From: Pseudoduganella rivuli
GTDB lineage: Bacteria; Pseudomonadota; Gammaproteobacteria; Burkholderiales; Burkholderiaceae_D
Assembly: GCF_009674485.1 (NCBI RefSeq)
Contig: NZ_WKJJ01000025.1
Span: 34,932-98,931 of the forward strand
Length of the DNA stretch: 64,000 nt
Direction: 5' to 3'
Shown: piece after piece, positions 1 to 8,631 of the stretch
Layout of the letters: each line of letters starts with the position of its first letter
Position numbering within the stretch: the first letter of the stretch is position 1
Program-made: the position numbers and the translations under genes
The notes under the pieces: model-generated
What the model was told of the DNA's origin: nothing
What the model saw: the letters and a program-made list of their open reading frames with translations, nothing else
Databases searched by the model: none

Positions 1-671
1 GTGGGGCCGTCGAAGCTGCCCTTCGCGCTGTTGGCGTTGGCCGCCGTGATGGCGGTCCGCAAGGTATCCAGCCCGAGCCCATACGATGCCAGCGCCTGCG
101 TATCGGCCTGGATGCGCACGGCGGGACGCTGGCCACCGCTCAATGTCACCAGGCCGACGCCGGATACCTGGGAAATCTTCAGCGCCAGCCGTGTGTTGAC
201 GATGTTTTGCACTTCCGTCAGCGGCATCTGGTCGGACGTGATGGCCAAGGTCAGCACGGGGGCGTCGGCCGGATTGACTTTCGCGTAGACGGGCGGCGCC
301 GGCAAGTCCGTCGGCAACAGCGAACCGCCCGCATTGATGGCGGCCTGCACTTCCTGCTCCGCCACGTCCAGCGTCTGGCCCAGCGCGAATTGCAAGGTGA
401 TGATGGACACGCCCGCCGCGCTGGTGGAACTCATGCGCTGCAAGCCCGCCATCTGGCCGAACTGGCGCTCCAGCGGCGCCGTCACGGTCTGGCCCATGAC
501 TTCCGGGCTGGCGCCCGGGTACAGCGTCTGCACCTGGATGGTGGGGAAATCCACTTGCGGCAGCGCCGACAGCGGCAGGAATTTAAAGCCCACCAGCCCC
601 GCCAGCACGATGGCCAGCATCAGCAGCGATGTGGCCACCGGACGCTGGATGAAGGGACGGGACGGACTCAT
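1..671 (-). CDS. mdtB: MdtB, RND multidrug efflux permease (N-terminal part, runs off window)
   Basis: This is the N-terminal ~223 residues of an inner-membrane RND pump of the MdtB/MdtC type, which exports drugs and bile-salt-like compounds in exchange for protons together with MdtA and an outer-membrane channel. The visible part has the first transmembrane helix (about residues 12-32) followed by the start of the periplasmic porter domain. Family motifs such as SALPQVDFPTI, TAPLERQFGQM and SGVGLVTLSGGQRPAVR point to MdtB rather than AcrB. The ATG overlaps the mdtA stop codon (ATGA), which implies translational coupling. The gene continues leftwards beyond base 1. I judge MdtB against MdtC from the N-terminal motifs only. 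Confidence 0.9.
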   Translation of the reverse strand, partial: MSPSRPFIQRPVATSLLMLAIVLAGLVGFKFLPLSALPQVDFPTIQVQTLYPGASPEVMGQTVTAPLERQFGQMAGLQRMSSTSAAGVSIITLQFALGQTLDVAEQEVQAAINAGGSLLPTDLPAPPVYAKVNPADAPVLTLAITSDQMPLTEVQNIVNTRLALKISQVSGVGLVTLSGGQRPAVRIQADTQALASYGLGLDTLRTAITAANANSAKGSFDGP

Positions 672-2119
672 GGTGTCGATCCCGCCGGCGCGCTGGCCTG
701 GTCGCGGTGGCGGCGGTGCCGCGCGGTGCCATCGCCAGCGGCTCCCGCCTGTCCGCTTTCGGCGCCATGCCGCCGTGCTCCGTCGCGCGGCGCCGCGCCA
801 TCCGTGGCGCCATCGCGCCCTGCTCCATCCTGACCGCCGCGGCGTCCCCTTCGCCCTTCGCCGCCCTGCTGCGGCTTATCACCCGGCAACATGACCTTGG
901 CGCCATCCTTCAACCGGTCCGCGCCTTCGGTGATCACCTGCTCGCCGGCCTGCACGCCGGTGGCCAATTGCACCTTGTCGGTGGTGGCCTGCCCCCGCGT
1001 GACGGCCCGTTGCGACACGGTGCGGTCGCCCTTCAGCACATAGACGAAATCGCCGCCGGGGCCGTGGCGCAGCGCCGTGACCGGCACCATGACGGCATCC
1101 TTGATGGTGCGTAATTCCAGCCGCAGGTTGACGAACTGGCTGGGGAACAGCGTGTTCTTGGCATTGGCAAAGCGCGCCTTGGCCTTGATGGTGCCCGTCT
1201 GCGTATCGACCTGGTTATCCAGCGCGGCAAACGCGCCCCGCTCCAGTTCCTGCGTGCGGGTGCGGTCGAATGCCACGGCAGACAGCCTGTCGCCGGCGTT
1301 CATGCCCGCCATCACATCCGGCGCACGGTCTTGCGGTATGGAAAATTCGACGTCGATGGGCGCCAGTTGCGTGATGACGGCGATGCCGTTGGCGTCGCCC
1401 GTGCTGACCAGGTTGCCCACGTCCACCACGCGCAAGCCCACGCGGCCGCTGATCGGCGCCACCACCTTGGTATAACCGAGGTTCAGGCGCGCGCTGCCTT
1501 CGTTGGCCTTGTCCGTCATGACCGTGCCTTCCAGCTGCTTGACCAGCGCCGCTTGCGTGTCGACGTCCTGGCGCGCAATGGAATCCTGCGCCAGCAACGT
1601 GCGGTAGCGCTCCAAGGTCAGGCGGGCATTTTCCAGCTGCGCTTCATCGCGCTGGCGCTGGCCGGACGCCTGCATCAGCGCCATCTCGAACTGGCGCGGG
1701 TCGATTTGCGCCAGCACTTGCCCGGCGCGCACCATCTGTCCTTCCTTGAACAGCACTTTTTGCAGGATGCCGGACACCTGCGGGCGCACCGTGGTGGTGG
1801 CCGCCGCTGTCACGGTGCCCAGCGCATCGAGCACGACGGGAATATCGGTAAGTTCCGCTGTGGCAACACCAACCGTGGTGGCGCCGCCGCCCCGCCGCCC
1901 GCCGCCTGGACCGCCGGGCCCTCCCGGTCCGCCGGGACCGCCCGGCGCACCCGCGGCCCCCATGGCGGGCTTGTCGCCCGCCGCCGGGTGCGTCAAGTGC
2001 CACGCCAGCCAGCCCACACCCGCCATGGCGGCAACGGCGATCACCGCGCCGATGATGGTGGAACGGCGGCTGCGCCGGGGCTGTGCTGCGGGAGGTTGGG
2101 GTGGTGTCGGCGCTTGCAT
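668..2119 (-). CDS. mdtA: MdtA, periplasmic adaptor (membrane fusion protein) of an RND pump
   Basis: A 483-residue adaptor that joins the MdtB/C inner-membrane pump to an outer-membrane channel. It has an N-terminal membrane anchor (about residues 14-35). A Gly/Pro-rich linker built of repeated GGP units follows at about 50-75, then the barrel-sandwich/lipoyl and coiled-coil region with RPQVSGILQKVLFKEGQ and APISGRVGLRVVDVGN, and a C-terminal tail rich in Gly, Arg and Asp. I chose the ATG at 2119 because an AGGGA ribosome-binding site precedes it; the reading frame stays open a further 47 codons upstream but with atypical composition. The gene lies divergent to a two-component system that plausibly controls it, as BaeSR does for mdtABC in enterobacteria (inference). 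Confidence 0.93.
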   Translation of the reverse strand: MQAPTPPQPPAAQPRRSRRSTIIGAVIAVAAMAGVGWLAWHLTHPAAGDKPAMGAAGAPGGPGGPGGPGGPGGGRRGGGATTVGVATAELTDIPVVLDALGTVTAAATTTVRPQVSGILQKVLFKEGQMVRAGQVLAQIDPRQFEMALMQASGQRQRDEAQLENARLTLERYRTLLAQDSIARQDVDTQAALVKQLEGTVMTDKANEGSARLNLGYTKVVAPISGRVGLRVVDVGNLVSTGDANGIAVITQLAPIDVEFSIPQDRAPDVMAGMNAGDRLSAVAFDRTRTQELERGAFAALDNQVDTQTGTIKAKARFANAKNTLFPSQFVNLRLELRTIKDAVMVPVTALRHGPGGDFVYVLKGDRTVSQRAVTRGQATTDKVQLATGVQAGEQVITEGADRLKDGAKVMLPGDKPQQGGEGRRGRRGGQDGAGRDGATDGAAPRDGARRHGAESGQAGAAGDGTARHRRHRDQASAPAGSTP

Positions 2120-2372
2120 GGCAATTCCCTGGAGGATCAAATGGATCTGATGGGACACTAGCACAGGGTTATTTTTGCAATGCTTCTGGCGGAAACAATC
2201 GGACGCCGGGAGCACGATAGAACGGGCCTTCAGTCCTTGCGCCCGCCCCTGCAAGGACATGACACCCTTGCCCGGCAGGCATCGCCGCGATGGTTACCGC
2301 CTTTCACAGTTTGATACAAAGGCGCTACAAATCCCTATCAGCCGGACACCCTCGGTCCGTACAATACCGACC

Positions 2373-3065
2373 ATGAGCGAACATATCCTGATCATTGAAG
2401 ACGATCCGCGGCTGTGCGACATGCTGTCGGAGTACCTGGCCAAATCCGGCTACACGGTCACCACGCACATGCGGGGCAAGCCGGCGCTGGCCTGGCTGGC
2501 GGACAACCGGGCGGACGCCGTCATCCTCGACCTGATGTTGCCCGACATGGATGGCCTGGAAATCTGCCGCCAGCTGCGCGCCTCGTCCACCGTGCCAGTG
2601 CTGATGCTGACGGCGCGCGGCGACGCCATCGACCGCATCATCGGCCTGGAACTGGGCGCCGACGATTACCTGCCCAAGCCGTTCGAGCCGCGCGAATTGC
2701 TGGCGCGGCTGCGCGCCGTGCTGCGCCGGGGCGGCGAGCCGCAGCGCGTATCGAAGGAAGTGCTGCGCTACGGCCGCCTGGAAATCGAACCCATTGCCTA
2801 TGCCGCGCGGCTGGACGGCAAACAGTGCGAACTGACGGCCTGCCAGTTCGACCTGCTGTTGCTGCTGGCCCGCAACGCCGGACGTGTGATGTCGCGCGAA
2901 GCGCTGATGGACGCCACGTCCGGCAGCCAGAGCGAAGTATTCGACCGTTCCATCGACGTCCACATGTCGCGCCTGCGCGCCGCCATCGAAGACGATCCGA
3001 AACATCCCCGCCGCATCATCACGGTGCGCGGCGCCGGCTACGTGTTCGCCAAGGACCAGGATTGA
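2373..3065 (+). CDS. OmpR/PhoB-family response regulator
   Basis: A 230-residue response regulator. The receiver domain (about 1-118) has the acidic pair D10/D11, the phospho-acceptor D53 in the segment ILDLMLPDMDG, and the switch Lys in ADDYLPKPFEP. The winged-helix DNA-binding domain (about 130-228) ends in the typical RIITVRGAGYVF strand. The ATG was chosen because the domain begins immediately after it; an upstream in-frame extension does not look like protein. The gene sits 11 bases before its sensor kinase and is divergent from mdtAB, so the pair probably regulates that pump. It is BaeR/RstA-like in general form, but the exact orthologue is not certain. Confidence 0.92.
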   Translation: MSEHILIIEDDPRLCDMLSEYLAKSGYTVTTHMRGKPALAWLADNRADAVILDLMLPDMDGLEICRQLRASSTVPVLMLTARGDAIDRIIGLELGADDYLPKPFEPRELLARLRAVLRRGGEPQRVSKEVLRYGRLEIEPIAYAARLDGKQCELTACQFDLLLLLARNAGRVMSREALMDATSGSQSEVFDRSIDVHMSRLRAAIEDDPKHPRRIITVRGAGYVFAKDQD

Positions 3066-3076
3066 CGGAGTACGCG

Positions 3077-4417
3077 ATGCCACGGCTGTATTTCAGGTTT
3101 TATATCGCGCTGCTGGCCAGCCTGGCGCTGTTCACGGCGGCGGCCGCGCTGCTGTGGCATTACGCCGGCCCGTTCGAAGCGTCGGACCGCGCGCTGGGCG
3201 TCCTGCTGCGTAACACGCTGCCGCCGGCCAGTACATCCCCTGCCGAGCAGCAGGCGGCGCTGACGCGGCTGACCCAGGACATCAAGGCGGACATCACGCT
3301 GTACAGCCGCGATGGCGAGCGCCTCGCCTACGTGGGCGAACCGCTGCCCCGCCCCACGCGCGGCATGTGGCGCGAGCGGCGCATGATGATCGAACACGGC
3401 CCCGCATCGGCCGTGGCGGAACACGAGCGCATGATGGCGCGCTTCGTCGAGCGTGACGACGATGGCAACCTGCGCCCGCGCCGCTTCTTCATGCGGCTCG
3501 ACGATGGCCGCCTGGTGGTGTCGTCCACGCCGCTGCGCCCCATGCCGCCCCGCTACCGCCTGCACTACATGCTGATCGCGCTGGCCGTCATCATCGCCAT
3601 CGGCGCCTATCCGGTGGTGCGCCGCTTGACGCGCCGCCTGGAGCGCTTGCAGCACGGCGTGGAATCGCTGGGCGCGGGCCAGCTGTCGGCCCGGGTAAAG
3701 GTGGAAGGCAACGATGAAGTGGCGCGGCTGGCGGCCAGCTTCAACCGCTCCGCCGACCAGATCGAAGCGCTGCTGGGCGCGCACAAGACCTTGCTGGCCA
3801 ACGCGTCGCACGAATTGCGCACGCCGCTGGCGCGGATCCGGCTCGCACTGGAACTGTCGAAAGAGAATTTCGAGGACAAACGCCGCGCGGGCCTGGAGCA
3901 GGATATCGCGGAACTGGACCAGTTGATCGATGAAATCCTGCTGGCCAGCCGGCTCGACATGGCCGACGTGGCGCGCGACAAGGACGGCGCTCATTCGGAA
4001 GTGGAGCAACTGGACTTGCTGGCGCTGGCGGCGGAGGAATGCGCGCGCTACGACGAAGCGGAACTGGAAGGCGAATCGGCCGTGCTGAACGGCGAAGCGC
4101 GCCTGCTGCGCCGCCTGTTGCGCAACTTGCTGGAAAACGCGCGCCGCCACGGCGCGCCGCCCACCCGCATGTTCGTGCGCTGCGCGGGCAACCAGGCCGA
4201 AGTCACGGTGCAGGATGCCGGCCCCGGTGTGCCGCCCGCCGACCAGGACCGTATTTTCGAACCGTTTTACCGCAGCGGCAACGTGCAGGACAGCACGGGC
4301 ACGGGACTGGGCCTGGCGCTGGTGCGGCAAATCGCGCGCCGCCACGGCGGCGACGTGCGCTGCGAACAGGTCCGGGGCGGGACCAGCCGCTTTGTCGTGA
4401 CCTTGCCGCTGGCTTGA
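3077..4417 (+). CDS. Sensor histidine kinase, partner of the upstream response regulator
   Basis: A 446-residue membrane histidine kinase. Transmembrane helix 1 is at about 9-28, then a short periplasmic sensor loop of ~130 residues rich in Arg and Met, helix 2 at about 163-180, and a HAMP linker. The HisKA domain carries phospho-acceptor H245 in the segment ASHELRTPLARIR. The HATPase domain has an N-box (NLLENARRHG), a G1 box (DAGPGVPPADQDRIFEPFYRS) and a G2 box (GTGLGLALVRQIARRHGG). All catalytic motifs are intact. It starts 11 bases after the regulator stop, with GGAG upstream. It probably responds to envelope stress or toxic compounds, given the neighbouring efflux operon (inference). Confidence 0.92.
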   Translation: MPRLYFRFYIALLASLALFTAAAALLWHYAGPFEASDRALGVLLRNTLPPASTSPAEQQAALTRLTQDIKADITLYSRDGERLAYVGEPLPRPTRGMWRERRMMIEHGPASAVAEHERMMARFVERDDDGNLRPRRFFMRLDDGRLVVSSTPLRPMPPRYRLHYMLIALAVIIAIGAYPVVRRLTRRLERLQHGVESLGAGQLSARVKVEGNDEVARLAASFNRSADQIEALLGAHKTLLANASHELRTPLARIRLALELSKENFEDKRRAGLEQDIAELDQLIDEILLASRLDMADVARDKDGAHSEVEQLDLLALAAEECARYDEAELEGESAVLNGEARLLRRLLRNLLENARRHGAPPTRMFVRCAGNQAEVTVQDAGPGVPPADQDRIFEPFYRSGNVQDSTGTGLGLALVRQIARRHGGDVRCEQVRGGTSRFVVTLPLA

Positions 4418-4447
4418 CCGCCAACGCCGGCAATCCTGCCGCACCGG

Positions 4448-4494
4448 CTGTCCGCTTCCGGACAGTGCGCCCGGCGCACCGTCCGGCGGCGGAC
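4448..4494 (+). promoter_or_regulatory. Two dyad sites, candidate enhancer-binding-protein operators
   Basis: The first site is a perfect dyad, CTGTCCG-CTTC-CGGACAG (4448-4465). The second is GTCCG-GCGG-CGGAC (4481-4494). Both have a 4-base spacer and the same core half-site, and their centres are 31 bases apart, about three helical turns. They lie roughly 45-105 bases upstream of a sigma-54 promoter, where NtrC-type activators usually bind. No NtrC-type regulator is encoded in this window. Confidence 0.7.
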
Positions 4495-4537
4495 ACTTTG
4501 TTGCGCTTCACGGCTCCGCTGCATGCAGTTTTCGGTG

Positions 4538-4552
4538 TGGCACACCTCTTGC
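4538..4552 (+). promoter_or_regulatory. Sigma-54 (RpoN) -24/-12 promoter
   Basis: TGGCAC-N5-TTGC, with the invariant GG (4539-4540) and GC (4551-4552) exactly 10 bases apart, matches the RpoN consensus. Transcription would begin near 4564, some 25 bases before the ATG of the ABC permease at 4590. The upstream dyads strengthen the call. Confidence 0.78.
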
Positions 4553-4589
4553 GATTGCGCTGGTATCCTTCACCACCACCGCAATTATC

Positions 4590-7058
4590 ATGAAACGAAC
4601 GTTGACCAGCCTTGTCCAGGACTTCCGCGTCGGCCTGCGCCTGCTGGCGCGCGAACCCGCCTATGCGATGACGGCCATTGCGGGCCTGGGCATCGGCCTG
4701 GCCGCCTGCCTGCTGTTGCTGGGTTTTGTGCGCTATTCGTGGCAATACAACGCGCACGTGCCCGATGCGGCGCGCGTGTATGTCGTCAAGCAGCGCCATA
4801 ACGCGGACCCGCTCGCGCCCAGTTATGACCAGGCGCCCACCATGCTGTATGGCGCGGCGCGACAGCTTGCCGGTGTCGAACAGGCGGCAGCCTATGTGAC
4901 GTGGGTCCCACTGACCCTCACGGAGAACAGCCGTCCATATAAAGTCGCAGCACTGGCCGTGACGCCGGGTTTTGAACGCATGACGGGCGTACAGGCCATC
5001 CACGGCGACGTGGCCGAAGCGCTGGCGCGGCCCGACGGGCTGGTGCTGACGGAAGCGGCGGCGCTGCGGCTGTTCGGCACGGCCGATGTCCTGAACCGGA
5101 CCGTGGCGGCCGCCACCGTGCACGAGCACCGGGCCGCGCTGCGCATCGCCGCCGTCGTGCGCACGCCGCCCGCCAATTCCACGATACCGTTTGAAGCGCT
5201 GCATGGCATGGCTTCCGCCATCGTGCCGCCCGACGCGCGGCAGGAAGCGCTGACAGGCGAACAAGGCTGGTGGGGCTATGTGCTGGTGAAGCTGGCGCCG
5301 GGCGCATCGCCTGCCGGCGTGGCGGCCGGGCTGCAACAGGCGCTGGACCGCATGCCGTTCGCGCAAGCGGTGGCGGCCAATGCGCGCACCGCGCTGGGGT
5401 CGCGCAAGGCCATGGAAGTGCAGCTCGCGCCATTGACGGACGCGTATTTCGACCACGACGTGGCCGTCAACTTCTTTTCCATGCGTATCGAACGGGGTGA
5501 CCGGGCCGTCGCCGGCGGCCTGGCCGTGGTGGGCGTGCTGGTACTGGCGCTGGCGGCTGTCAATTACGCCAACCTGGCCACCATCCGCGTGATCCGGCGC
5601 CGCCGCGAAATCGGCTTGCGCAAGGTGCTCGGCGCGGGGCTGGGACGGCTGGCGCTGCAATTCACGGCCGAGGCGCTGGCCGTGTCGCTGCTGGCCACCT
5701 TGCTGGGATTGCTGCTGGCCTGGCTGGCGCTGCCCCTGTTCGGCGCGGCCATGAACCGGGATTTGTCCACCCTGCTGTCGGCGCAGAACGTGGCGGCGGC
5801 GCTGCTGGCCGGCGTCGGGCTGGGACTGGTGACGGCCGCCTATCCCGCGTGGACGGCGTTCCGCGTGCGTCCCGCGCACGCGCTGGCGGGACGGCCGGAT
5901 GCCGAAGCGCCGGGCGGCGCGCGCTTGCGCAAGGCATTGGCAATGCTGCAGGTGGCTGCCGCGCTGGCGCTGGCCAGCTATGCGATTGCCGTCGGCTGGC
6001 AAACCCGCCATGCCATTCACGCGTCGCCGGGTTTCGATCCCCGCCCGCTGCTGGTGCTGGAATTGCCGGAGCAGCACAACCCGAAGATCAGCGCGCCCGC
6101 GCGCGGCTTGCTGCAGGCATTGACGCGGGATGCCGCTGTTGCCGGCGTGGCGATTTCCACCGACCCGGTGGGCGCCGCCCGCGACCCGTGGCATACGGGG
6201 TTGCGCAGCGTCGGCGGCGCGGAAGTGGCCACCGACATCAAGTCCGTCAGCTCGGAGTTCTTTACCGTGTATGGCATTGCCCCCGTCACGGGCAGGCTGT
6301 TTTCTTCCCGCACGGACCGCGAAGACGATGTGGAACCGCTGGTCGTCAATCAACTGGCCGCGCGCCTGCTGGGTTTTGCCCATGCGGACCAGGCGATCGG
6401 ACAAGTCGTGCAATTCCGTAAGGGCAAGCAGTGGATAGCCAAGCGCATCGTCGGCGTGGCGCCGGAAGTGCGCTTCCAGTCCATGAAGGTTACGCCCGGC
6501 CCCGTCGCCTATGAATTGTGGACCGCCGGTTCCGTATTGACGGTGCGCGCGGCCGCCGCCCCCGCCGCGGCGGAACAGGCCATCCGCACGGCATGGCAGC
6601 GCTATTTCCCGGACGCGCCGCTGGACGTGCGCGGCGCGCAGGATATCTACGCCTCCGGTTATGCCGACGAACTGCGGCTGGCGGGCCTGTTGGCCATGGC
6701 CACGGCAATTGCGCTGATGCTGGCGGCCAGCGGCGCCTACGTGCTGGCGGCGGACGCCATCAGCCGCCGCACCAGGGAAATCGCGATCCGCAAACTGCAT
6801 GGGGCGCGGGGGCGCGATATCGGCAGGCTGGTGGCGCGGGAACTGGCCGCGCTGGGGGCGATTCCCGCCGTGGCGGGCTTGCCGCTGGCGGCGGTCGCGA
6901 TCGAGCGCTACCTATCGGGCTATGTGGAGCGCGCGCCGATGGGGTGGTGGCCGCTGGTTTGCGCGCTGGTGCTGGGGGTGGTCACCACCGGTGTCGCGGG
7001 GGCGCGGCATACGTGGCGGGCAGTCCGGCTACAACCGGCTGCGGTACTGGGAAGCTGA
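4590..7058 (+). CDS. Large FtsX-like ABC transporter permease (MacB_PCD/FtsX, duplicated)
   Basis: An 822-residue inner-membrane permease with two MacB-type periplasmic plus FtsX membrane units. The first transmembrane helix is at about 26-46, followed by a periplasmic domain and a helix group with the conserved RRRREIGLRKVLGAG coupling segment. A second helix starts the second half, which ends with the matching RRTREIAIRKLHGARG segment and final helices. Such permeases normally work with a LolD/MacB-type ATPase, but none lies next to this gene. It appears monocistronic behind a sigma-54 promoter. No clear ribosome-binding site precedes the ATG. The substrate is unknown; the family exports peptides, lipoproteins or drugs, or transmits mechanical signals. 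Confidence 0.88.
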   Translation: MKRTLTSLVQDFRVGLRLLAREPAYAMTAIAGLGIGLAACLLLLGFVRYSWQYNAHVPDAARVYVVKQRHNADPLAPSYDQAPTMLYGAARQLAGVEQAAAYVTWVPLTLTENSRPYKVAALAVTPGFERMTGVQAIHGDVAEALARPDGLVLTEAAALRLFGTADVLNRTVAAATVHEHRAALRIAAVVRTPPANSTIPFEALHGMASAIVPPDARQEALTGEQGWWGYVLVKLAPGASPAGVAAGLQQALDRMPFAQAVAANARTALGSRKAMEVQLAPLTDAYFDHDVAVNFFSMRIERGDRAVAGGLAVVGVLVLALAAVNYANLATIRVIRRRREIGLRKVLGAGLGRLALQFTAEALAVSLLATLLGLLLAWLALPLFGAAMNRDLSTLLSAQNVAAALLAGVGLGLVTAAYPAWTAFRVRPAHALAGRPDAEAPGGARLRKALAMLQVAAALALASYAIAVGWQTRHAIHASPGFDPRPLLVLELPEQHNPKISAPARGLLQALTRDAAVAGVAISTDPVGAARDPWHTGLRSVGGAEVATDIKSVSSEFFTVYGIAPVTGRLFSSRTDREDDVEPLVVNQLAARLLGFAHADQAIGQVVQFRKGKQWIAKRIVGVAPEVRFQSMKVTPGPVAYELWTAGSVLTVRAAAAPAAAEQAIRTAWQRYFPDAPLDVRGAQDIYASGYADELRLAGLLAMATAIALMLAASGAYVLAADAISRRTREIAIRKLHGARGRDIGRLVARELAALGAIPAVAGLPLAAVAIERYLSGYVERAPMGWWPLVCALVLGVVTTGVAGARHTWRAVRLQPAAVLGS

Positions 7059-7123
7059 ACCATGCGTGCGCTATCGGCGGCGCATGCATGGCGGCTTCCG
7101 CTGCGCGGAAAGCAGCGTATCGG

Positions 7124-7612
7124 TTATGCGGCCTGGCCCGCCGCGAAATCGCGCAACGCGGCGCCGTGCATGCGGTAGCGCACCCACTCGTCCTGCGGCA
7201 ACGCGCCGATCGACAGGTAAAAGTCGATCGCGGGCTGGTTCCAGTCCAGCACGCTCCATTCGAAACGCCCGCAGCCCTCTTCCACGGCCAGCGCGGCCAG
7301 GTGGCGCAGCAGCGCCTTGCCCGCGCCCCGGCCGCGGCTGGACGGCGACACGTACAAATCCTCCAGGTACAAGCCTTTCTTCGCCTGCCACGTCGAATAA
7401 TTGAAGAAATACACGGCAAACCCCACCGGCTCGCCGTCCGCTTCGCAAATCAGCGCGCGGGCCGGCGTGCCGGGGCCGAACAGGCTGGCGGCAATCGTGT
7501 CGGCGGTGGCAGCCACCTGGTCGCCGGCTTTTTCATAGACAGCCAGTTCGACGATGAAGCGCAGGATCAGTTCTGCGTCGGCGACGGTGGCGGGACGGAT
7601 GTGGATGGTCAT
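7124..7612 (-). CDS. GNAT-family N-acetyltransferase
   Basis: A 162-residue single-domain acetyltransferase that should move an acetyl group from acetyl-CoA to an amine. The acetyl-CoA loop is visible as SSRGRGAGKALL (about 91-102), preceded by the strand LYLEDLYVSP. The C-terminal FYLSIGALPQDEWVRYRM segment is typical of the diamine/spermidine acetyltransferase-like branch. I used the ATG at 7612; a TTG five codons upstream is less likely. It is divergent from a LysR regulator whose dyad operator lies between them, so it may be that regulator's target. The acceptor substrate cannot be told from sequence alone. Confidence 0.85.
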   Translation of the reverse strand: MTIHIRPATVADAELILRFIVELAVYEKAGDQVAATADTIAASLFGPGTPARALICEADGEPVGFAVYFFNYSTWQAKKGLYLEDLYVSPSSRGRGAGKALLRHLAALAVEEGCGRFEWSVLDWNQPAIDFYLSIGALPQDEWVRYRMHGAALRDFAAGQAA

Positions 7613-7658
7613 GGCAAATCTCGGCAAAGGAAAAGCGCCATGCTACGCCAGCCATTAG

Positions 7659-7675
7659 AATGCATGAAGTGCATT
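7659..7675. promoter_or_regulatory. LysR-type operator (T-N11-A dyad)
   Basis: AATGCA-TGAAG-TGCATT is a perfect 6-base inverted repeat with a 5-base spacer, and it contains the LysR T-N11-A box (7661-7673). It lies in the 86-base gap between the divergent GNAT and LysR genes, the expected place for autoregulation and control of the divergent gene. Confidence 0.6.
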
Positions 7676-7698
7676 TATTTCACAAAGAATTGAACACC

Positions 7699-8631
7699 AT
7701 GCATTCCATCCTGCGCCGCCTCGACTTGAACCTGCTGCCCGTGTTTGACGCGCTGCTGCGCCACCGCTCCGTGACGGCCGCCGCCAATGAACTCGCGATG
7801 AGCCCTTCGGCCCTGAGCCACGCGCTGTCGCGCCTGCGCGAAGCGTTGGCCGATGAATTGTTCGTCCGCATCGGCAACGCGATGCAACCGACCGCGTACG
7901 CGGAAGCGCTGGCCGCGCCGGTGGCGGCGGCGCTGGAAGCCTTGACGCAGGGCCTGGGCGAAGCGCGGGGCTTCGATCCCGCCACCAGCGAGCGTACGTT
8001 TGTGCTGGCCGCCACCGATTACACGGCCTTTGCCGTGCTGCCGCCACTGCTGAAGCGCTTGCAGCAGGCCGCGCCCCGGCTGCGCTGCAAGGTCATCTAT
8101 TCAAGCGGCCGCGCGTCCAGCGACGAGCTGGCGGCGGGCCGCATCGACTTCGGCATCGGCTATGAGGAAGACCCGATCGCGCCGGCGCCCGGCATCGAAA
8201 GCTTCGACTGGCTGGTGGACGATTACGTGGTGATCGCGGCGAACGGCCATCCCGCCATCCGGGGCGCCATCACGCTGCAGCAATACCTGGCCGCGCGCCA
8301 TGCCGTGGTCACACCGTGGAACGAATCGTCCGGCTATATCGACAAGGTGCTGGAAAAGATGGGACACCGGCGCGACGTGGCGCTGTATCTGCCGTCCGTG
8401 CTGGCGGCGCCGTTCGTGATCGGCGGCTCGGAACTGGTGATGACGGTGCCGCGCCAGGCGGCGCTGGCGCTGCGGGAAGCGGCGGCCATCAACATCTTTG
8501 ATGCGCCGTTCGCCATTCCCCGCTACACCGTCAAGGTGTATGGGCACGTCCGGCACAGCCGGACCGCCGCCCATTCATGGATGAAGAACCTGCTGATGAC
8601 GCTCAGGGCGACTCGCACAGGCAGTGCGTAA
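7699..8631 (+). CDS. LysR-family transcriptional regulator
   Basis: A 310-residue LysR regulator. The N-terminal winged helix has the usual opening RRLDLNLLPVFDALLRHRSVTAAA and the recognition helix region SPSALSHALSRLREAL (about residues 36-51). The remaining ~220 residues form the effector-binding domain. It belongs to the NodD/SyrM-like branch that begins with a DLNLL motif. The ATG at 7699 fits the domain start; an ATG 13 codons upstream lies inside the dyad operator and is unlikely. Its last 29 bases overlap the 3' end of sppA on the other strand. Effector unknown. Confidence 0.88.
   Translation: MHSILRRLDLNLLPVFDALLRHRSVTAAANELAMSPSALSHALSRLREALADELFVRIGNAMQPTAYAEALAAPVAAALEALTQGLGEARGFDPATSERTFVLAATDYTAFAVLPPLLKRLQQAAPRLRCKVIYSSGRASSDELAAGRIDFGIGYEEDPIAPAPGIESFDWLVDDYVVIAANGHPAIRGAITLQQYLAARHAVVTPWNESSGYIDKVLEKMGHRRDVALYLPSVLAAPFVIGGSELVMTVPRQAALALREAAAINIFDAPFAIPRYTVKVYGHVRHSRTAAHSWMKNLLMTLRATRTGSA

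Noticed and set aside
2120..2260. 47-codon N-terminal extension of MdtA
   Set aside because: Sequence is unlike a signal or membrane anchor, and a good ribosome-binding site lies before the internal ATG at 2119.
4203..6800. 865-codon open frame on the minus strand opposite the FtsX-type permease
   Set aside because: It is rich in Arg, Gln, His and Gly, has no domain, and lies exactly opposite an intact permease gene. In GC-rich DNA such long antisense frames are expected.
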